Shown one piece after another: positions 46,101-57,521 of a stretch of 64,000 bases of DNA. The stretch spans positions 1,798,001 through 1,862,000 of the forward strand of contig JANEZZ010000404.1 in the NCBI GenBank assembly GCA_026122225.1, written 5' to 3'. The number at the start of each line of letters is the position of its first letter. Position 1 is the first letter of the stretch. The position numbers and the translations under genes are program-made. Source of the stretch: Heloderma charlesbogerti. Taxonomy: Eukaryota; Chordata; Lepidosauria; Squamata; Helodermatidae. The notes below the pieces were generated by a model. The model did not search any database. It saw nothing but the letters and a program-made list of their open reading frames with translations, and was not told where the DNA came from.

Positions 46101-47447
46101 AGGAAGAAGCAGCCTGGAAAAGTCTAAGTACAGCTAGGGTAGAGGAGCTTGCATTTTACAACTTTTATTTTCTCTTAATGCCTTTTCTATCATTCAGCTC
46201 TATTGTGTAAATACCTTTAGTTGTGATGTGCTTGCTTTAATTTACCAGTAAAGTCTTGGTAGCTGATTGGTGATGTTCCATTATTTGGTACTAATTCTGT
46301 ACACATCTGAACTTGGTGTGCATAAAGAAAATGGGGGTTATACCCAAGTATATGCAATGGAAGGTAGGACTTGCTCAGAGCACAGCCTACAGGTTTTGCT
46401 TTGATGTCATCTTTATGGGTGTCCAGCAGAGTTTGCCTTGTTTGCCTCTTTACCATTACATCCCTCTAGCAGCACCTACCTTCGTGGATTTCTTAATCTA
46501 AGAAAGTGAAAATTGAAAGTCAACAGAAACTTTGATGTCTCTCAAGATACAGGCTTTGAAAGCAATTGCATGTGGAGCAAAAGGAACTTTCAAGGGTGTT
46601 ATCTTGGTCCTCATCCTGAGATGGTGATGAGTGTGTCTGTGCAGTGGTGGAATGTAATTGCTTTTTAAACAGGAGAGCAGGCTGGCCTTAGTCACTTAGA
46701 GTTGTTTGTTTTTGCTGTAATTAGGTAAATTCATCACTCTGTTGGTTTTTTAATTCGGAGCACAGATGTCTTTGAGAAGAAGGAGCTGGTGACAGCCTCC
46801 TACTTGCATTATCTTTGCAATGTAAAGATCTCTGGGGCAGGTCTGATTTTAATGAAACTGGTGAAACAAATGACCACAACAGATGGGGTGTGGGTGTGTT
46901 GAACCCTAAGCATAATAATAGAATTACAATATCTTTAACTGGAAAGGCCGCCTATGAGCTTAATTTCTACCCCATCGTTGTTTTTCTACAGTCAAGGCCG
47001 GCGTCAAAGGTAGGCATGGTCGGGCACCTGCTGAGGGCCCACAGCCCAGCAGGGACCCACTAACTAGAGCCCCCTGGAGTTTCTCCTCCTCTTCACATCG
47101 TGACCTGCTTATTCACTTGCCTCTTGCTCTGGCTCAGACAACGGTGGTGGTAGTGAGAAGGAGGAGCAGTAGATGCCACTGCTGACTTGCTCCCTGGCTC
47201 TCTGCCTGTCAACCAATCCAGTGGGAGCAATGATGAGAAAGAGGAGGAGGAGCAAGAGCAGTTGATGACAATGGCGGTGAGAAGGCAGACGTGCTCAGGG
47301 AGGGGTCCATTGAGGGTGTCTTGTCCAAAGATGCTCCAAAACCTGTAGCCAGCAAACAAACAATGTGTCTTTAACTCACGGCCACACTGATTTAGAGAGT
47401 TGTCCTTGCTGATTAAGCCAATGAAAGCTATAGCTGAGTCATCTACT
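43179..47447. other. Intron sequence, no recognised genes
   Basis: Unique sequence of mixed composition. 43620-43900 is AT-rich and repeat-free (GGGAATAATTAATTGAAAGG near 43735) and could be a conserved element. Around 44080-44700 composition rises in GC with overlapping frames on both strands (up to 123 codons) but no domain. Nothing else can be supported. Confidence 0.45.
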
Positions 47448-47652
47448 GGGGAGGGGTCATAGCTCAGTGGTAGAGCACATCCTTTGCATGCAGAAGTGCC
47501 CACGTTCAATCCCCGGCATCTTCACTTTTAAAAAAATTGGGGGCATCAGAGCCAGGAATGTTCCCTTCTTCCTGATACCTTGGAAAGCGCTGCTAGTGCA
47601 GAGTGATTAGTACCAATGGCCTGGCTCTGTATAAGGCAGCTTCTTATTTGCT
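47448..47652 (+). mobile_element. tRNA-Ala-derived SINE, best-preserved head
   Basis: The head GTCATAGCTCAGTGGTAGAG, CATCCTTTGCATGCAGAAG and TTCAATCCCCGGCATCTTC keeps both RNA polymerase III boxes and matches a tRNA-Ala(TGC) gene. Body: GATACCTTGGAAAGCGCTGC and CTGTATAAGGCAGCTTC. A poly-A-like run and extra sequence interrupt it near 47526-47555. It does not fold into a complete functional tRNA gene because the acceptor stem continues into the SINE body. Confidence 0.85.
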
Positions 47653-47942
47653 AATTAAACTGACTAAAGGTTGCAGTCTAATTATCTGGTGATATTTGAG
47701 CAGGCTATCATTATCAGTGTTCTGGAATGGATATGTGTGATTCATGGGATTCCATGCATTCCTAAGGAAATAGCGGCTGCAATTTTATATAACTGTGTAC
47801 GTAATGCCTAGCACTGTGTCACCTGTGCTACAGGTAAACTTGCTCGCATTTGGTTCAGCGTTGGCTCAAATTGAAAGTAAGTTGCCCTGGACTGGTAATT
47901 TGAGATGGTTTGGAAGAAACTGCACAATATAGAGATCTAGAT

Positions 47943-48292
47943 CAGGGTTCCCTATCCTTTTGGGCCCCAAGGGTCACATGTGATGCAGGCTTGGAGATAG
48001 GGAACCACACATGTGTACATACTCTCCCTTTCTCTTGCATACACAGACACATACATGTGCATGCACATGGACACAGACATGTGTGCACACACTCTCCCCA
48101 GTGATTCTGATACAGCCTGCTCTTTCATTGCTGCTAGCTGTGGCAGGGAAAAGACCATCTATATGGAGATCTCAAGGGGAGATAGTAGAGAGTACAAGCA
48201 GGGAAAATTCAGTGGTATTGGAATGGTCAGGGGTCCCTTGAAGGGACACAGTAAAGGCTGGGGGCGGGGAAGATGCAGGTTATGCACCCTTG
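47943..48292. mobile_element. hAT-like MITE (CAGGGTTCCC type), 350 bp
   Basis: It starts CAGGGTTCCCTATCC and ends TTATGCACCCTTG. The flanks ATCTAGAT and ATGTAGTT match at 6 of 8. It contains a CA-rich stretch (48005-48090). Assignment rests on end motifs and flanks only. Confidence 0.55.
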
Positions 48293-48509
48293 ATGTAGTT
48301 ATATGAAGCTGCCTTGCAGTATGTCTGTCAGGGTGGACACTGAGCCCATAGAACCTCAGAGCAGTTCTGATTCTGAGGAGGAACAGCCGTCCGTGGGAGA
48401 GGAGCACGCTCATCCCTCCCAGGCCCTGCAGCTGGCAGAGATTCCTCCTAACTCGGTACCGACTACTCTAGCTGACAGTGGCTCTCTCAGGCACCTCTTT
48501 CCCACCTCT

Positions 48510-48600
48510 GCTCTCTGGAATCTTTTAACTGGAAATGTCAGGATTGGACTGGGGACCTTCTCCTTGCAAAGTTTTGCTGCTGAGCCAGGATTCCTCCCTT
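48510..48600 (-). mobile_element. tRNA-Ala-derived SINE fragment
   Basis: The + strand phrases TTTTAACTGGAAATGTCAGG, ATTGGACTGGGGACCTTCT and TTTTGCTGCTGAGCCAGG match the antisense of the SINE head and middle, as at 60840. Confidence 0.6.
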
Positions 48601-48790
48601 AGACTGCTCCTGCCCATGGTTTCCATCTTTCCTGCATGTTTATCTTTCTAATTCTGGGGAATTCTGCAATAATGTATGTGCCCGCTTTTCTCTGCATGTT
48701 ACAGTGTTTAAAACTTCCACTGAATTTGCATAGTTAAGAAGGGAGGCAAAAAGAACTACAGCCACAAATGCTTCTGGTAATGACTGTGAT

Positions 48791-49228
48791 TAGGGATGTG
48801 CGCTATATGAGCAAAATTGGAGTTAGCTGAAGTTCTCCAAATTCCACCTCAAAACTCATTTTATCTCATGTCCATATCAGATTGTGTTTTTTGTTTTTAT
48901 TTTTATTTTTGCATGAAAATTCATGCATACTTTTGTGCATATTCTTTCAAATGTACACATCAATTGTGTGCATATTTGAAATATACTCTCATTGATTAAA
49001 GCATGTTTGTGCGCATGTTTCAAAAGAATGCATTTTTAATGCACATTTGTCAAATGTATATATGCTGTTGTACACGTTGTTTTGAGGCCTCAAATCACAT
49101 TGCAAGCTTGGAAATGTATGAACTTCGACTGCAGATTGTTCTCGAGTCCATGTTTGCTCCGGAGAATGAGAACTAAGATAAATCCTGATGAAAAAAATGA
49201 ACTGAAATGAATTTCTCATTATTCCTTA
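48791..49228. mobile_element. hAT-like MITE with perfect 8-bp duplication, 438 bp
   Basis: It starts TAGGGATGTGCGCTATATG and ends TCATTATTCCTTA. ACTGTGAT occurs immediately before (48783-48790) and immediately after (49229-49236), a perfect 8-bp target-site duplication. The interior has several TGTGCATATTTGAAATAT-type units. It shares TGAAGTTCTCC near the left end with the copy at 38407. Confidence 0.93.
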
Positions 49229-49236
49229 ACTGTGAT

Positions 49237-50092
49237 ATCTTGTTTATGGTATCTGTGTTGTTGGCCCCTTCCCAATTGATCCAGTGGCTTGGTGTTGGGT
49301 CCCAACGGAGTTTCCTTCACCTGTTCCTGTTCTGTTAACTGTTACCCCACCACCTCGAGTAGTATGCCATTTGGCCATCTGCCTTCCGTCTGTCTGAGGC
49401 CTCTAGGCCTCACTGTATCCTTACTGATGTTGCCATTCCACAACCCTCATATGGATTCATTAGCATCATCTTTTGAAGGCCGGCTTGGCGGCTCTGTGGT
49501 TCTGAGAGCAGGCATAGAGGATAAATGCCACTGGATTTAGTCTGTACATTGGAGTGACTCTCCTGGCAAACATGCCTAGACAGATTAACCAAGAGCCTTT
49601 TGTTTAATTGCAATCATTAAAATGCCATTAGTGGAATTAGTGTTCTCTCTTGACTGTACGATACCGAACACTTGAAAGTAGCTTCTGCTGGTGAAGCAGT
49701 TTGCAGGGGAACTTAAAAAGGAGAAGAAAAAGGTGGGGGTCAGCTTCAAAGTGACACCAATTCCCCAACTTGCAATTTTTGCAGTTTACCAGCTCAACGT
49801 GAAGTTTAGCTGCATTCTTCTTTTGTGCAAGGCTGAGTGTAAAGAACTGGGATGAAAGGGGGGGTACCCTTTCAGGGTTGGGCCATGGGTAAATTGTTAC
49901 AGGAATTGGACCATACCAGCATGAAAATGCCGCTTCCTATGCTAGTTTTTCCTACCTGGAGAAGTTAACAGTGTCAAAACAATAGTGAACTAAGGTGGTT
50001 CATTTTGTCTTTGCTGCATGGAACAGGTAGCGGATACTCCTGAGGGGAAATTGGGAATATTTCACTGGAGGTGGAGGATGGATATGATGTTC
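49237..50092. other. Intron sequence, nothing recognised
   Basis: Unique intron sequence; no feature can be supported. Confidence 0.5.
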
Positions 50093-50276
50093 ACTGGAAC
50101 ATAGGCAGCTGCTTTATACCAAGTCAGACTATGGGTCCATCTAGCTCATTATTGCCTGCACTGACTGGCAGCAACTCTCCAGGGTTTCAGGCAGCGGTTT
50201 GAAGGGTCTCAGGCAGGAGATTGAACCTGTGGCCTGTTCTGCATGCAAAGTTCTACCACTGAGCTGCTGCCCTCCT
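50093..50276 (-). mobile_element. tRNA-Ala-derived SINE, full length
   Basis: Antisense phrases in order: GGAACATAGGCAGCTGCTTT, CCATCTAGCTCATTATTGCC, AACTCTCCAGGGTTTCAGGC, GGAGATTGAACCTGTGGCC and TGCATGCAAAGTTCTACCAC, ending TGAGCTGCTGCCC. These give all SINE parts from tail to head. Confidence 0.88.
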
Positions 50277-50571
50277 TGGGTTGGCCACAGTTCCCTGTGT
50301 ACCTCAGAACACACACATCTGTATTCACTAGAACTGCAACAAACCCACAGCCCACTGGATCCTGCAGTCTCAAGTGCCTCAGAATGGGTCTTCAGGGAAA
50401 ACGTGCTGTGGCCACCCACAGCACTCACAACAGGAAAGAAGTCTGAAATGGCAGTATAACCATGCAGGTGTTTCCTGGTGTTTCTGTTTTTTGTTTGATT
50501 GTTTGTTTTTATATATTGGCCTTTAGAATGGGTAGGTGTTATTCCAGTTACTAAAGTAGGCAGAGTTTCCT

Positions 50572-50632
50572 TTAATTTCATTTATTACATTTCTATACCG
50601 CCCAATGGCCAAAACTCTCTGGGTGGTTTATG
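50572..50632 (-). mobile_element. LINE/SINE 3'-tail fragment
   Basis: TTTCATTTATTACATTTCTA followed by TACCGCCCAATGGCCAAAAC and TCTCTGGGTGGTTTA, the same tail as at 30522 and 36719. Confidence 0.7.
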
Positions 50633-50639
50633 AAGATTG

Positions 50640-52798
50640 ACTCTATTGTTGGTTGTATTTAAAACTTGCCAGGATTTATTAGTCAAGAATACTTTAGGTT
50701 AAGCTGGGTTGGTTGGTCTTGCACCCAGATAACCTTTTGAGGTCTTCTTGTGACACTCTACCTCCATGCTTGGAAAATGAATGGAGACTGGACAGATCAC
50801 TTTGAAGTTTTACTGTACTCCTTTGCTCACATTACTCTAAATACTGCTTTGAAAAAATCAGCCCAAAGGTTGTGTTTCAATTAAGATAATTAAATGTAGC
50901 TTGAGCAAAGGGAAGTATGCAAATATCCTTTTAATGGAAAATTGAATTATTTGGGGTTCTAACATTATTTTTATTCCTCCCCTTTTGTCAAGCAATTAAT
51001 ATTTAACTTCTTTGAAATAAAGCTGCCATACAATATGGCCTTTACAATACAGGCTTAAAATACCTACCTATTCTTTTATATACTGTGATAATAAAGCATC
51101 GACATGGTGATATTGAGTGGCACTTTAATTGGCTTTTTATTAATTCGGATACCGAGCTGAGTTTAATAACTCTCTTTATTTCATTTCATTTCATTTTCTT
51201 TCTATTTGTGCAAGCGAACTTTTAAAAGCAAGGGCATAAAAAGGGGTATGACTTTTAAATAGGTCTTTCTCTCTCCATCCCTCATAAACATTTTGCAGGC
51301 TGCCCAGAAATGTATCTCAACTTCTCTTAGTTACAAGCAATTTGCAACTTGAGCCATAATCTTCCTAACCTTTGCTATGCTGGTGTGTCCTTGAGGTAAT
51401 GGAGAAGGTTAGAGTAACACATTAGTAGTCTTTTACTGAGCTCTGGCTGTACCTACAATCTAATGATATTTAACTCTGCACCTAATATGAGCTTACGAGT
51501 GATTACAAGCTGTCCCTTGGGCCATGACTGTGGGAGAATTTCCAAATAAGTTGCAAAACAGTGACGAATTGACTTGTAGGCCTGTCAAAACCAATTATCT
51601 CCCTTGACAACTCAACTCTGTTTTTTTCGCTGTGTTTATTTTTTTGCTACAAAACTAACAACCCCCCCCCCCACCATGCATGGAGGTATTGTCTCCCCCC
51701 GCCCCACCCCTATCAGCTGGTTTTGCTTCATGGAGTTGCTTCGTAGAGAACGGACATTTCACATCTACAAGGCTGCCACAGACTTTGAGAATTTGTGGGA
51801 TGGGCAGATAATCTATCGTCAAGTCTAATCAAATGCCATGCTTGTGATGGACCTCTGGGTCATATATTCTGTATTGATTTATGGGTGCTGCTTCTAGCTC
51901 TTATAATTAAAGGCCACTTTTAATTAAGCCTTTGGGATAGAGGATGATCAACAGCAGAGTAATCAACCCTACCCCTTTTTCATGTTATCGAGGTATATTT
52001 TAGATGGATCAGTGAAGCTGATTTGTTACTTCTTTGCCCACTTTTTGAAAAGGCCGGAAAGTGCTATAATTCATGGGTTATGATGAGTTCATCAGTGCTT
52101 TCAGAACTGGACTGCTCTAGCTTCCTTCCCTTCTATGGCAGTTTCAGGATTTGCCAGGTGCCTATCTGTGGTCTCATAATGCTTGATCTGTGGCCTTCAA
52201 CCTCTTAAGGCCTAGAATGGACCCAGGTTTAAGCTAACCTGCAACTTGTGACCCATTTCTAATTTTTTTTACTACTGCGTGTCAGTGTTTTCCCTCTCTT
52301 CATGCCTGTTGGTTCCTCCTTTTCTCTTTTTAAAATAAAATTCTTTAAGAAATAACAACAAAAATGCTGGTGGTGCAACTCACTTTAAGATGGGATGTGA
52401 CCCAATTGTAGGTCCAGCCCATCTGCCAAAGACCAATGGAAAAACATTCTATCTCCAGCGATACCTTTCCCTCCTTTCTCTGCCTCTCCTAGGCTGATAG
52501 GTACTCAGATCGACAAGCCTTGAGAAGCAGGTACGCATCCCCCAAACCCCTCTGCTTTATTGTGTCCAATAGTTCTCAGTGCCCTAAGATCATGGGAAAT
52601 ATTTAGCTATCCTCTGTGGCTCGGGCTGACACAAACTGGGTCAGTTAGAAGGAAACGCAATCCCACATCCTGTTGAGCTACAAACAAGCATAGATTATAT
52701 AACACACGAATATGGGGAATTATTCTTCAAAAGGTAAGAGAGAGAGAGGCACCTCTTCTGCTGAGTGTAAGTGGTGCTGTGAAAGTGACTTGGTAATA
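50640..52798. other. Repeat-free intron block, candidate conserved elements
   Basis: From about 50870 to 51560 the sequence is AT-rich and lacks recognisable repeats. It has an octamer-like TATGCAAAT at 50918 and several ATTA/TAAT cores (TTTTTATTAATTCGG near 51135). A poly-C run is at 51662-51672. From 51700 to 52798 I see nothing specific. Confidence 0.4.
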
Positions 52799-53240
52799 AT
52801 CATAGAATAATAGAATAGTAGGGTTGGAAGGGGCCTATAAGACCATCAAGTCCGACCATCAAGCTCAATGCAGGAACCCAAATCAGAGCATCCCTGACAG
52901 ATGGCTGTCCAGGCAGCCCCATCTTGAATGCCTCCAGTGTGGGAGAGCCCGCCACCTCCCTAGGTCATTGGTTCCATTGTCGTATCGCTCTAACAGTCAG
53001 GAAGTTTCTCCTGAAGTTCAGCCGGAATCTGGCTTCCTGTAACTTGACCCCATGATTCCTTGTCCTGCACTCTGGGATGATCGAGGAGTGATCCTGGCCT
53101 TCCTCTCTGTGACAACCTTTCAAGTACTTGAAGAGTGCTATCCTATCTCCCCTCACTCTTCTCTTCTCAAGGCTAAGCATGCCCAGTTCTTTCAGTCTTT
53201 CTTCATAGGGCTTTGTTTCCAGTCCCCTGATCATATTACC
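52799..53240 (-). mobile_element. CR1 LINE 3' end with RT C-terminus
   Basis: On the + strand it starts ATCATAGAATAATAGAATAG, the reverse of the CR1 3' repeat, followed by GGTTGGAAGGGGCCTATAAG. The minus-strand frame 53234-52965 encodes YEERLKELGMLSLEKRRVRG and RFRLNFRRNFLTVRAIRQWN, the CR1 RT C-terminus. It is the opposite-strand counterpart of 965-1205. Confidence 0.92.
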
Positions 53241-53769
53241 ATTTTATTTGTTGAAACTCTTTGCCTTGCAGAGAAGATGGAAATCTTTCCTCTTCTCTTC
53301 AAAATGTAAACCAAATTTCCGTCCGTCCCCCCACCTTTCTTTCTAAAGAAAGATAAGACAAACATAAATAAAAGCAATGCAAAGTTACCTGGCTACATTT
53401 TTTCTGTGGCTTACATTCTAAATATCTACTTCTGCATGACATTTACTGAGGAAAAACATTTGCAAATTACCTGTTTGATTAACACCCCCGTCTTTCACAG
53501 TTTCGAAAGGGTAAGGTAATTGAATACTGAGCTAAGTTAAAAAAAAAAATAAAAAAACCACACACATGAATTTTTATGTGAGCTGCAGTCCTGAACTGCA
53601 AAATTCCCTGTCTTTTAAATTTTATTTTGAATGCCCTGTATGTCAGGGTGCAGAATGAATTTGCACTTTGCGGCAATATATTTGGGTGGGGTCTCAATTG
53701 TTGCTGTTGGTGAAGAAGTGCACAATTAGAAACACTGTTCTTGAATCCAGCTGCGCTCACTCCCAGTCA

Positions 53770-54535
53770 GTTTCTGGGCCCAACTGGTTTGGCCTTTAAA
53801 GCCTTAAACAGCTTGGACTGATAAAGGCTGCCTCTTCCCATGTATACCTATTGAGTCTTAAGATCTTCTTCAGAGGCCCTGCTCCAAGTGCCCCTGCCAA
53901 ATATGGTGAGGTGGGTGTCCACTAGGGAGAGGACCTCTTTGGTGGTGGCATCCCAGTTATGGACAGATTGCAAAAAGAAAACATATTCTTAAAAGTGTCA
54001 GTGAAAAATGTTAGTATTGAACCTAATGCATTTGGCCTTGATGGTATAAGAAAGACAGCCACCATCTTTGAAAGCTCACTTAGCCTGTTTCCAGAATTTG
54101 GGGTTTTTAAGATTGCCCCTGACGAAGAAGCTCTTGGTTCCAAAATGTGTTGGGTTCAATAAAAAAGGTTTAATGGGCATCTTTGAGAATACATTCCCGT
54201 GTCTCATTCTGTCATATTTTGGTGCTTCCCTTCTGTTCTTTGTTTACCCCATTTATGGAATAGCCTCCCTAGAGAGACTCATCTGGCACCTTCTTTATGG
54301 CCTTTCCAGTACCAGGGGAAAACTTTTTTGTTCACTCAGGTTTTTTAAATAACTTGTGTTTTGTTTTGTTTTGAGTCTGGACCTCTCAGTTAAAAGTTAC
54401 TTTACTGTTGTGTTTAGTTTTAATTATTCTTATTGCATTATACGGTATTTTACTATTCTGTTTCTTTGTGAGCTTCCCAGAGAACTTCTGTTACAGGGCG
54501 GCTATGTAATTGTGACAATAAAAATAAATAAATCC
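53770..54535 (+). mobile_element. L2-like LINE remnant with inserted sequence
   Basis: 53770-53950 gives an L2-type C-terminal pattern (GPNWFGL-like and ALNSLD-like residues with frame breaks). 54245-54350 continues with a PREIRL-like region and an FTQVF-like end (TTGTTCACTCAGGTTTTTT), then a 3' UTR ending GGGCGGCTATGTAATTGTGA and AATAAAAATAAATAAAT. Between them, 53950-54225 is a separate insertion with GCCCCTGACGAAGAAGCTCT. Confidence 0.6.
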
Positions 54536-55372
54536 TTATATTTTGAGGCCACAAGGCTTGACCAGTGCCTCATCTGTACTGTGCCCAGAATCCTTTGCAA
54601 TGCAACAGGACATCTATGACAGACATGCAGGGTCTCTTTGGCAGATGTTTCCCTCAGGGTAGAAAGTCTGAAAATGAAGAGCAGGCCAAAATGTAAGGGG
54701 GCTTTTAAAATTCTGTTATGCGGAGAGGTTGAAAAAAAGAGAAGGCACATTTAATCTTGATGAACTAGGAAACCGTGTATTATTTAAATCAGTTCTGTGA
54801 ATAGTTTACCAGTGGTGAATGCGAATCTTCTCCAGGGGGTCAAGACTAGAACGTTTTTGTAAACTGGAAAAATTTTTCCTTCTTTCTGGCTGTTGATGTG
54901 CCAGAAATAACTAACACAGCACACGGATGGATAGACAAGTTGGCTAGTAAGATGGTTTTGTGGACTAACAATTCTTGGACACTTTTTTGCAGGCCTGATT
55001 TATGTCTATACTGCAGGTAGAATGACCAGTTATCTTAAATATTAGGATAATGTTTTCTGGTTCGAATTATAGATGGGGTCAAGTATCAAAATGAGAGCTT
55101 GTAGATTCACTTTACTAAGCTTTTAGAGCAAGATTAGATTAAAATGTCAGAGGGAGCTTAGGTATAATAGATGACTGTCCAGACTAGAAGATGTTTAGAG
55201 TTCCCTTCAGCTTCTATGATTTTGTGATTTGAGAGAAAAGCCATGGAGCATGTCATTGCAAATTATTAATGTGAACCAGGTCTTCTATCCACTTTTAGAA
55301 ATCCAGCCAGCACGCTGTCTCAGAATGAATTCATGTTCCAGCAGAAACCCAGATGTTTTAATAAAGGTATCC
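54536..55372. other. Intron sequence, nothing recognised
   Basis: Unique AT-rich intron sequence; no feature can be supported. Confidence 0.5.
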
Positions 55373-55380
55373 CTGTATAT

Positions 55381-55593
55381 CAGGGGTGGGAACCATTGCT
55401 CTGTTGAGGACTGCCTTCCCTCAGGGATCACCCCTTCTCTCTTTCTGCCATACCCTCCTCTCTGTCTGTCTGTCTCTCCTCCCCATCCAGCAGGTTGTCA
55501 TGAGAAGGACAGAAGTTCTTTCCGGAGGTCTGAACTGATCATTTGCAGAGGGCTTTTGAAATTAGGCTGAGGGCTGCATGTTGGCCACCCCTG
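55381..55593. mobile_element. hAT-like MITE (CAGGGGTGGG type), 213 bp
   Basis: It starts CAGGGGTGGGAACCA and ends TTGGCCACCCCTG. The flanks CTGTATAT (55373-55380) and CTATATAT (55594-55601) match at 7 of 8. Ends and flanks fit a non-autonomous hAT element. Confidence 0.85.
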
Positions 55594-55601
55594 CTATATA
55601 T

Positions 55602-56911
55602 GGTTCATGGCTGTTCTCAGAAAGGAGGCATCAAGAGACAGTAATGGTATTTCTGGTCTTCCACCATCACTCCCTTTCATTTGCACAATCCTGAGGTGTG
55701 CTGGTGCTGCTTTGCCATATATGGTGGTGGTGGTGGTGGTGGTAGTGGTGATGGGGAGTGCAGCTTCTGCAAAGCATGCTCACACGTACATCCAAGATGC
55801 ACAGACACATCCAGTTCTTGAGGTTTGAGCAGCCTGTCCCTAGACTTTGTTTCAGGCAAGGAAATGCAAGTTGCAAGTGAAGGCATTTTCCCAAATGAGC
55901 CTGCAAACCGGGCAAACCTAACTTTCTATATGAGTGCTTATAAGTATAAAACCTTAACAAAAATCCAGCTTCTTTAAAGCCTCCATTTTGCAGATTTAAT
56001 TTGGTTCTGCATCAGCTGTGCAGTGGTGGAAAGAGTAAATTAGAACTTCCTTATAAATTGGAGGATGCAATTTTTAATAGATTTATGAACTACAGGATGG
56101 GCATGTTTTGGATTTTTTAAAAATTCTCTCATAAACAATGCCATTATGTCTGCTATTATTCTTGTTTACTTGACTTCCAGGCTGCTGGCAATAGCACAGG
56201 AATAGATTTAGAGAATTTATACATTATATGCATCATGAGAAGGCAACGCAAGAGCTGCTGCAAGATTGATTTGGGTTAAAGCTAACATTGATCATATTTG
56301 CCTTCGTGGCAATACTGCTTCCCCAAAGAGGATAATTTGGTAGTTCACACTTCCTCCAAGTATCAGCTGCATCACTGAAGTTGATGGAGGAGAGAGGAAT
56401 GAATTAGCCCACCTGGCTTAAGTTAATTTCTTGGGTCTACTACCGAAACCCTCCTCTGTGCACAGTGTTCTCCTCTCCAAACATACACAGTGCCCCGCCC
56501 ATGACTCAAAGGACATCACTGTGAACTTGTATGCAGAGGAAAACAGCAGACTAAAATACCAACCAATATTGACAAGTGTCAATATTATGCCACTCAACAA
56601 GATAGAATGGTAGAAATAGCTGGCATTGTGTGTTCCAATATGAAATAGGTGTTTAAGCTAGTGCTGCATGGTTAAAGTAACCTTAAAAGCTTCTATACAA
56701 GGCTTTTATTGTGCAATCTCTTTGCCTCGTTCACAGAAATTTACAGGGGATCCAGATGTTGTCTTCCACTTGTAACCCTCCCGCGTTTTCCAGCTGCTTT
56801 TTCCATCTCTCTTCTTACCACAAAAAATCTGTTAGGGAGGGAAAGACTGACTAGCTGCACAGTGCCTTTTGATAGGCAATGGTAGGAACCCTCCATCTGG
56901 AAGCACTCGTA
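55602..56911. other. Intron sequence with (TGG)n
   Basis: A (TGG)n run lies at 55722-55746. The rest is unique, with AT-rich segments around 56090-56300. No feature beyond this. Confidence 0.5.
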
Positions 56912-57044
56912 GGGTGCAATCGTATGCATGTTTAGACCAAATAAATTCTGACAACTTGCAGCATCCCCCAGCCAGCCATGCTGGCTGGGGAATGTTGGGA
57001 GCTGTAGGCCTTTTTTCTGTCTAAACATACATAGGATTGCATCC
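56912..57044. mobile_element. Short Harbinger-like MITE, 133 bp
   Basis: GGGTGCAATCGTATGCATGT and ACATACATAGGATTGCATCC form the ends, with TTTAGAC against GTCTAAA just inside. GTA and TTA flank it. The central part holds an extra hairpin around CCAGCCAGCCATGCTGGCTGG. It is separated from the larger MITE at 57079 by 34 bp. Confidence 0.8.
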
Positions 57045-57078
57045 TTATCCAATCGATCATATGAGTTCTAGTCAGTTA

Positions 57079-57518
57079 GGGAGCAATCCTACGGCCGCTA
57101 GTCAGCGGCTAGATGGCCATAGGATATGTGGTTTGCCGGGAACTGACCTCGGAGCCCTCACTCCAAGGTGGTTCCCGGAGAATTGACCATTCCCCCTTTC
57201 TGAGCTGCAGCGCGGAATGGCCTCACACTACACACTCACAAGAGGAGTGGGGAGCAGCCAAAACAGGGCGTTCTGGGGGGTGTTCCGGAGTGGGGAAGGC
57301 GGAAATGCCGGTACGACACATCCTATGGGTTGTCTGGCAGACTCCTCCCCCGCTCCGCCTTCCCGCAGCTAGACAGCTGAAATCGGCTGTCTAGCTGCAA
57401 ATGCAGGGCAGGAGAAGTGCAGAGGGAACTATCCCCTCTGTGCTTCTTCTGCCCTGCATTGGCTAGGCGGTCACCTCCGATTTCCGAGGCAGCCGCCTGT
57501 CCCCATAGGATTGCGCCC
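57079..57518. mobile_element. Harbinger-like MITE, 440 bp (copy B)
   Basis: It starts GGGAGCAATCCTACGG and ends CCATAGGATTGCGCCC, flanked by TTA at 57076-57078 and TTA at 57519-57521. It is collinear with 10050-10479 through the GCCGCTAGTCAGCGGCTAG hairpin, the GGAAATGCCGGTACGACAC motif and the GCAGGGCAGGAGAAG palindrome. Confidence 0.9.
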
Positions 57519-57521
57519 TTA

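Noticed and set aside
47448..47520. A functional tRNA-Ala gene.
   Set aside because: The A and B boxes are clear, but the sequence continues into a SINE body shared with many other copies, and the 3' acceptor strand does not close a tRNA.
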